Of a stretch of DNA of 64,000 nucleotides, positions 63,118 through 64,000 are shown in pieces. The stretch is from Azospirillum baldaniorum. Its GTDB lineage: Bacteria; Pseudomonadota; Alphaproteobacteria; Azospirillales; Azospirillaceae. Location of the stretch: assembly GCF_003119195.2 (NCBI RefSeq), contig NZ_CP022253.1:2675001-2739000 (forward strand). Direction: 5' to 3'. Every line of letters starts with the position of its first letter. Positions within the stretch are counted from its first letter, which is position 1. The notes under the pieces were generated by a model that did no database searches, had not been told where the DNA came from, and saw nothing but the letters and a program-made list of their open reading frames with translations. Made by a program: the position numbers and the translations under genes.

Positions 63118-63732
63118 TCAGCGCGAGTAGAACTCGACGACCAGGTTCGGTTCCATCTGGACCGGGTACGGAATGTCGGCCAGCAGCGGGACGCGGACGA
63201 AGCGGCCCTTCAGGGCGCCCGTGTCGACTTCCAGGTAGTCCGGGGTGTCGCGCTCACCCGAGGCCGTGGCCTCGAGGATGAGGGCCATCTGCTTGGACTT
63301 GGCGCGCACCTCGATGGTGTCGCCTTCCTTGATCTGGGCCGACGGGATGTTCAGGCGGCGGCCGTTGACCAGGATGTGGCCATGGTTGATGATCTGGCGC
63401 GCGGCGAACGGGGTCGGCGCGAACTTCATGCGGTAGACCACCGCGTCCAGGCGGCGCTCCAGCAGGCCCACCAGGTTCTCGCCGGTGTCGCCCTTGCGGC
63501 GCACGGCCTCGGCGTAGATGCGGCGGAACTGCTTCTCGCCGATGTTGCCGTAGTAGCCCTTCAGCTTCTGCTTCGCCATGAGCTGCAGGCCGTAGTCGGA
63601 CGGCTTCTTGCGGCGCTGGCCGTGCTGGCCGGGGCCATACTCACGCTTGTTGATCGGCGACTTGCCACGGCCCCAGAGGTTGACGCCGAGGCGGCGGTCG
63701 ATCTTGTACTTGGACTGTTGACGCTTGGCCAT
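63118..63732 (-). CDS. rpsD: 30S ribosomal protein S4
   Basis: A 204-residue uS4 that starts 16S rRNA folding. [20 protein letters not shown] begins it; the S4 domain has [40 protein letters not shown] and ends VVEFYSR. Length is normal. It is transcribed alone with its own strong promoter and terminator. Confidence 0.98.
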   Translation of the reverse strand: MAKRQQSKYKIDRRLGVNLWGRGKSPINKREYGPGQHGQRRKKPSDYGLQLMAKQKLKGYYGNIGEKQFRRIYAEAVRRKGDTGENLVGLLERRLDAVVYRMKFAPTPFAARQIINHGHILVNGRRLNIPSAQIKEGDTIEVRAKSKQMALILEATASGERDTPDYLEVDTGALKGRFVRVPLLADIPYPVQMEPNLVVEFYSR

Positions 63733-63843
63733 TTTGGTCCTCGATGGAACACGAGTTGGTTTTGTCCCGGTAGTTCCGCGGAACAGGCCGCGGACGGGGC
63801 GCAAACAAGAGGCACGCCCGCTTTCCCAGGAGTGAAGGCGCGC

Positions 63844-63871
63844 ACTATACGGATTCGGCGCGCCTTGTCAA
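63844..63871 (-). promoter_or_regulatory. Strong sigma70-type promoter of rpsD
   Basis: On the minus strand TTGACA (63871-63866) and TATAGT (63849-63844) are 16 bp apart, close to the sigma70 consensus. The predicted leader to rpsD is about 105 nt. The upstream edge overlaps a 17-bp tandem duplication. Confidence 0.8.
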
Positions 63872-63900
63872 ACCATGAGTCGGGTCAAACCATGAGTCGT
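63867..63900. repeat. 17-bp tandem duplication upstream of the rpsD promoter
   Basis: GTCAAACCATGAGTCGG followed directly by GTCAAACCATGAGTCGT; 16 of 17 bases agree. It copies part of the -35 region of rpsD and ends 16 bp after the stop of the next gene. Confidence 0.95.
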
Positions 63901-63916
63901 GCCGGACCACGAAGCC

Positions 63917-64000
63917 TCAGCAGCACTCGTCCTCGAGCTGGCGCAGCATGGCCAGACCTTCCTCGTCCTCGTATTCCTCGAAGAGGTCGGAGATGTAATA
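63917..64000 (-). CDS. 3' end of an unidentified gene
   Basis: Only the last 27 residues are in the window: an acidic helix-like end (LFEEYEDEEGLAMLRQLEDE) closing with Cys-Cys and TGA. The frame is open to the edge. No family can be named. Confidence 0.6.
   Translation of the reverse strand, partial: YYISDLFEEYEDEEGLAMLRQLEDECC

Overview
The window reads as chromosomal DNA of a high-GC alphaproteobacterium of the Azospirillum type (Rhodospirillales). The basis is very G/C-biased third codon positions, the gene order purB / DUF1476 / purC / purS / purQ / purL / bolA / grxD that is typical of alphaproteobacteria, a DUF3141-pta-ackA operon, a hydroperoxide-era set of TetR and OYE genes, and core genes (hisS, rpsD, purD, xseA, pyrC). 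The species is an inference; no rRNA gene is present to fix it.

Region 1 (1-18.5 kb) is accessory and envelope-oriented. It holds, on the minus strand, DUF3141 (PHA-synthase-like alpha/beta protein), a small unrecognised protein, phosphate acetyltransferase and the 5' part of acetate kinase. It continues with a Rap1a/Tai-like exported protein, a glycine-zipper lipoprotein, an AadA-type nucleotidyltransferase, a translationally coupled DUF2092 / Gly-rich exported pair, three exported or membrane-anchored proteins of unknown role (one a lipoprotein serine hydrolase), PPK2 polyphosphate kinase, a TolB-like/TPR membrane protein, an EF-hand protein and a periplasmic solute-binding protein. Eight copies of a near-palindromic 11-mer (consensus GTTACSGTAKC) lie only in the gene-free stretches of this block, in front of most of these transcription units. 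This is the best candidate for an undescribed regulon.

Region 2 (18.5-37 kb) is mostly housekeeping: ribB with an FMN riboswitch, a GH13 enzyme, an RTX metalloprotease with a CtrA-type box upstream, rsmD, an RluB-type pseudouridine synthase, dodecin, tadA, an MNT/HEPN toxin-antitoxin pair, purD, xseA, pyrC, hisS, a TPR protein with a heptosyltransferase-like end, and a large bifunctional penicillin-binding protein.

Region 3 (37-47 kb) has bacterioferritin with a Fur-like box, an unrecognised lipoprotein next to tRNA-Leu(UAA), small membrane proteins, a CinA-type molybdopterin-binding protein, sfsA, map, radC, a TerB-like protein and a double-Cache/PAS/GGDEF/EAL protein.

Region 4 (47-60 kb) is the purine cluster. 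A 3.7-kb block (DNA glycosylase, MOSC, MFS, LysR) separates purS from purQ. It ends with bolA, grxD, an unknown secreted protein and rarD.

Region 5 (60-64 kb) has a divergent tetR / Old Yellow Enzyme pair with two matching operators 42 bp apart, a MazEF-type toxin-antitoxin pair, rpsD with a strong promoter, and the 3' end of an unidentified gene. Three copies of a G/C-rich palindromic element are scattered at 29.0, 48.6 and 57.9 kb. No insertion sequence, CRISPR array or rRNA was seen.
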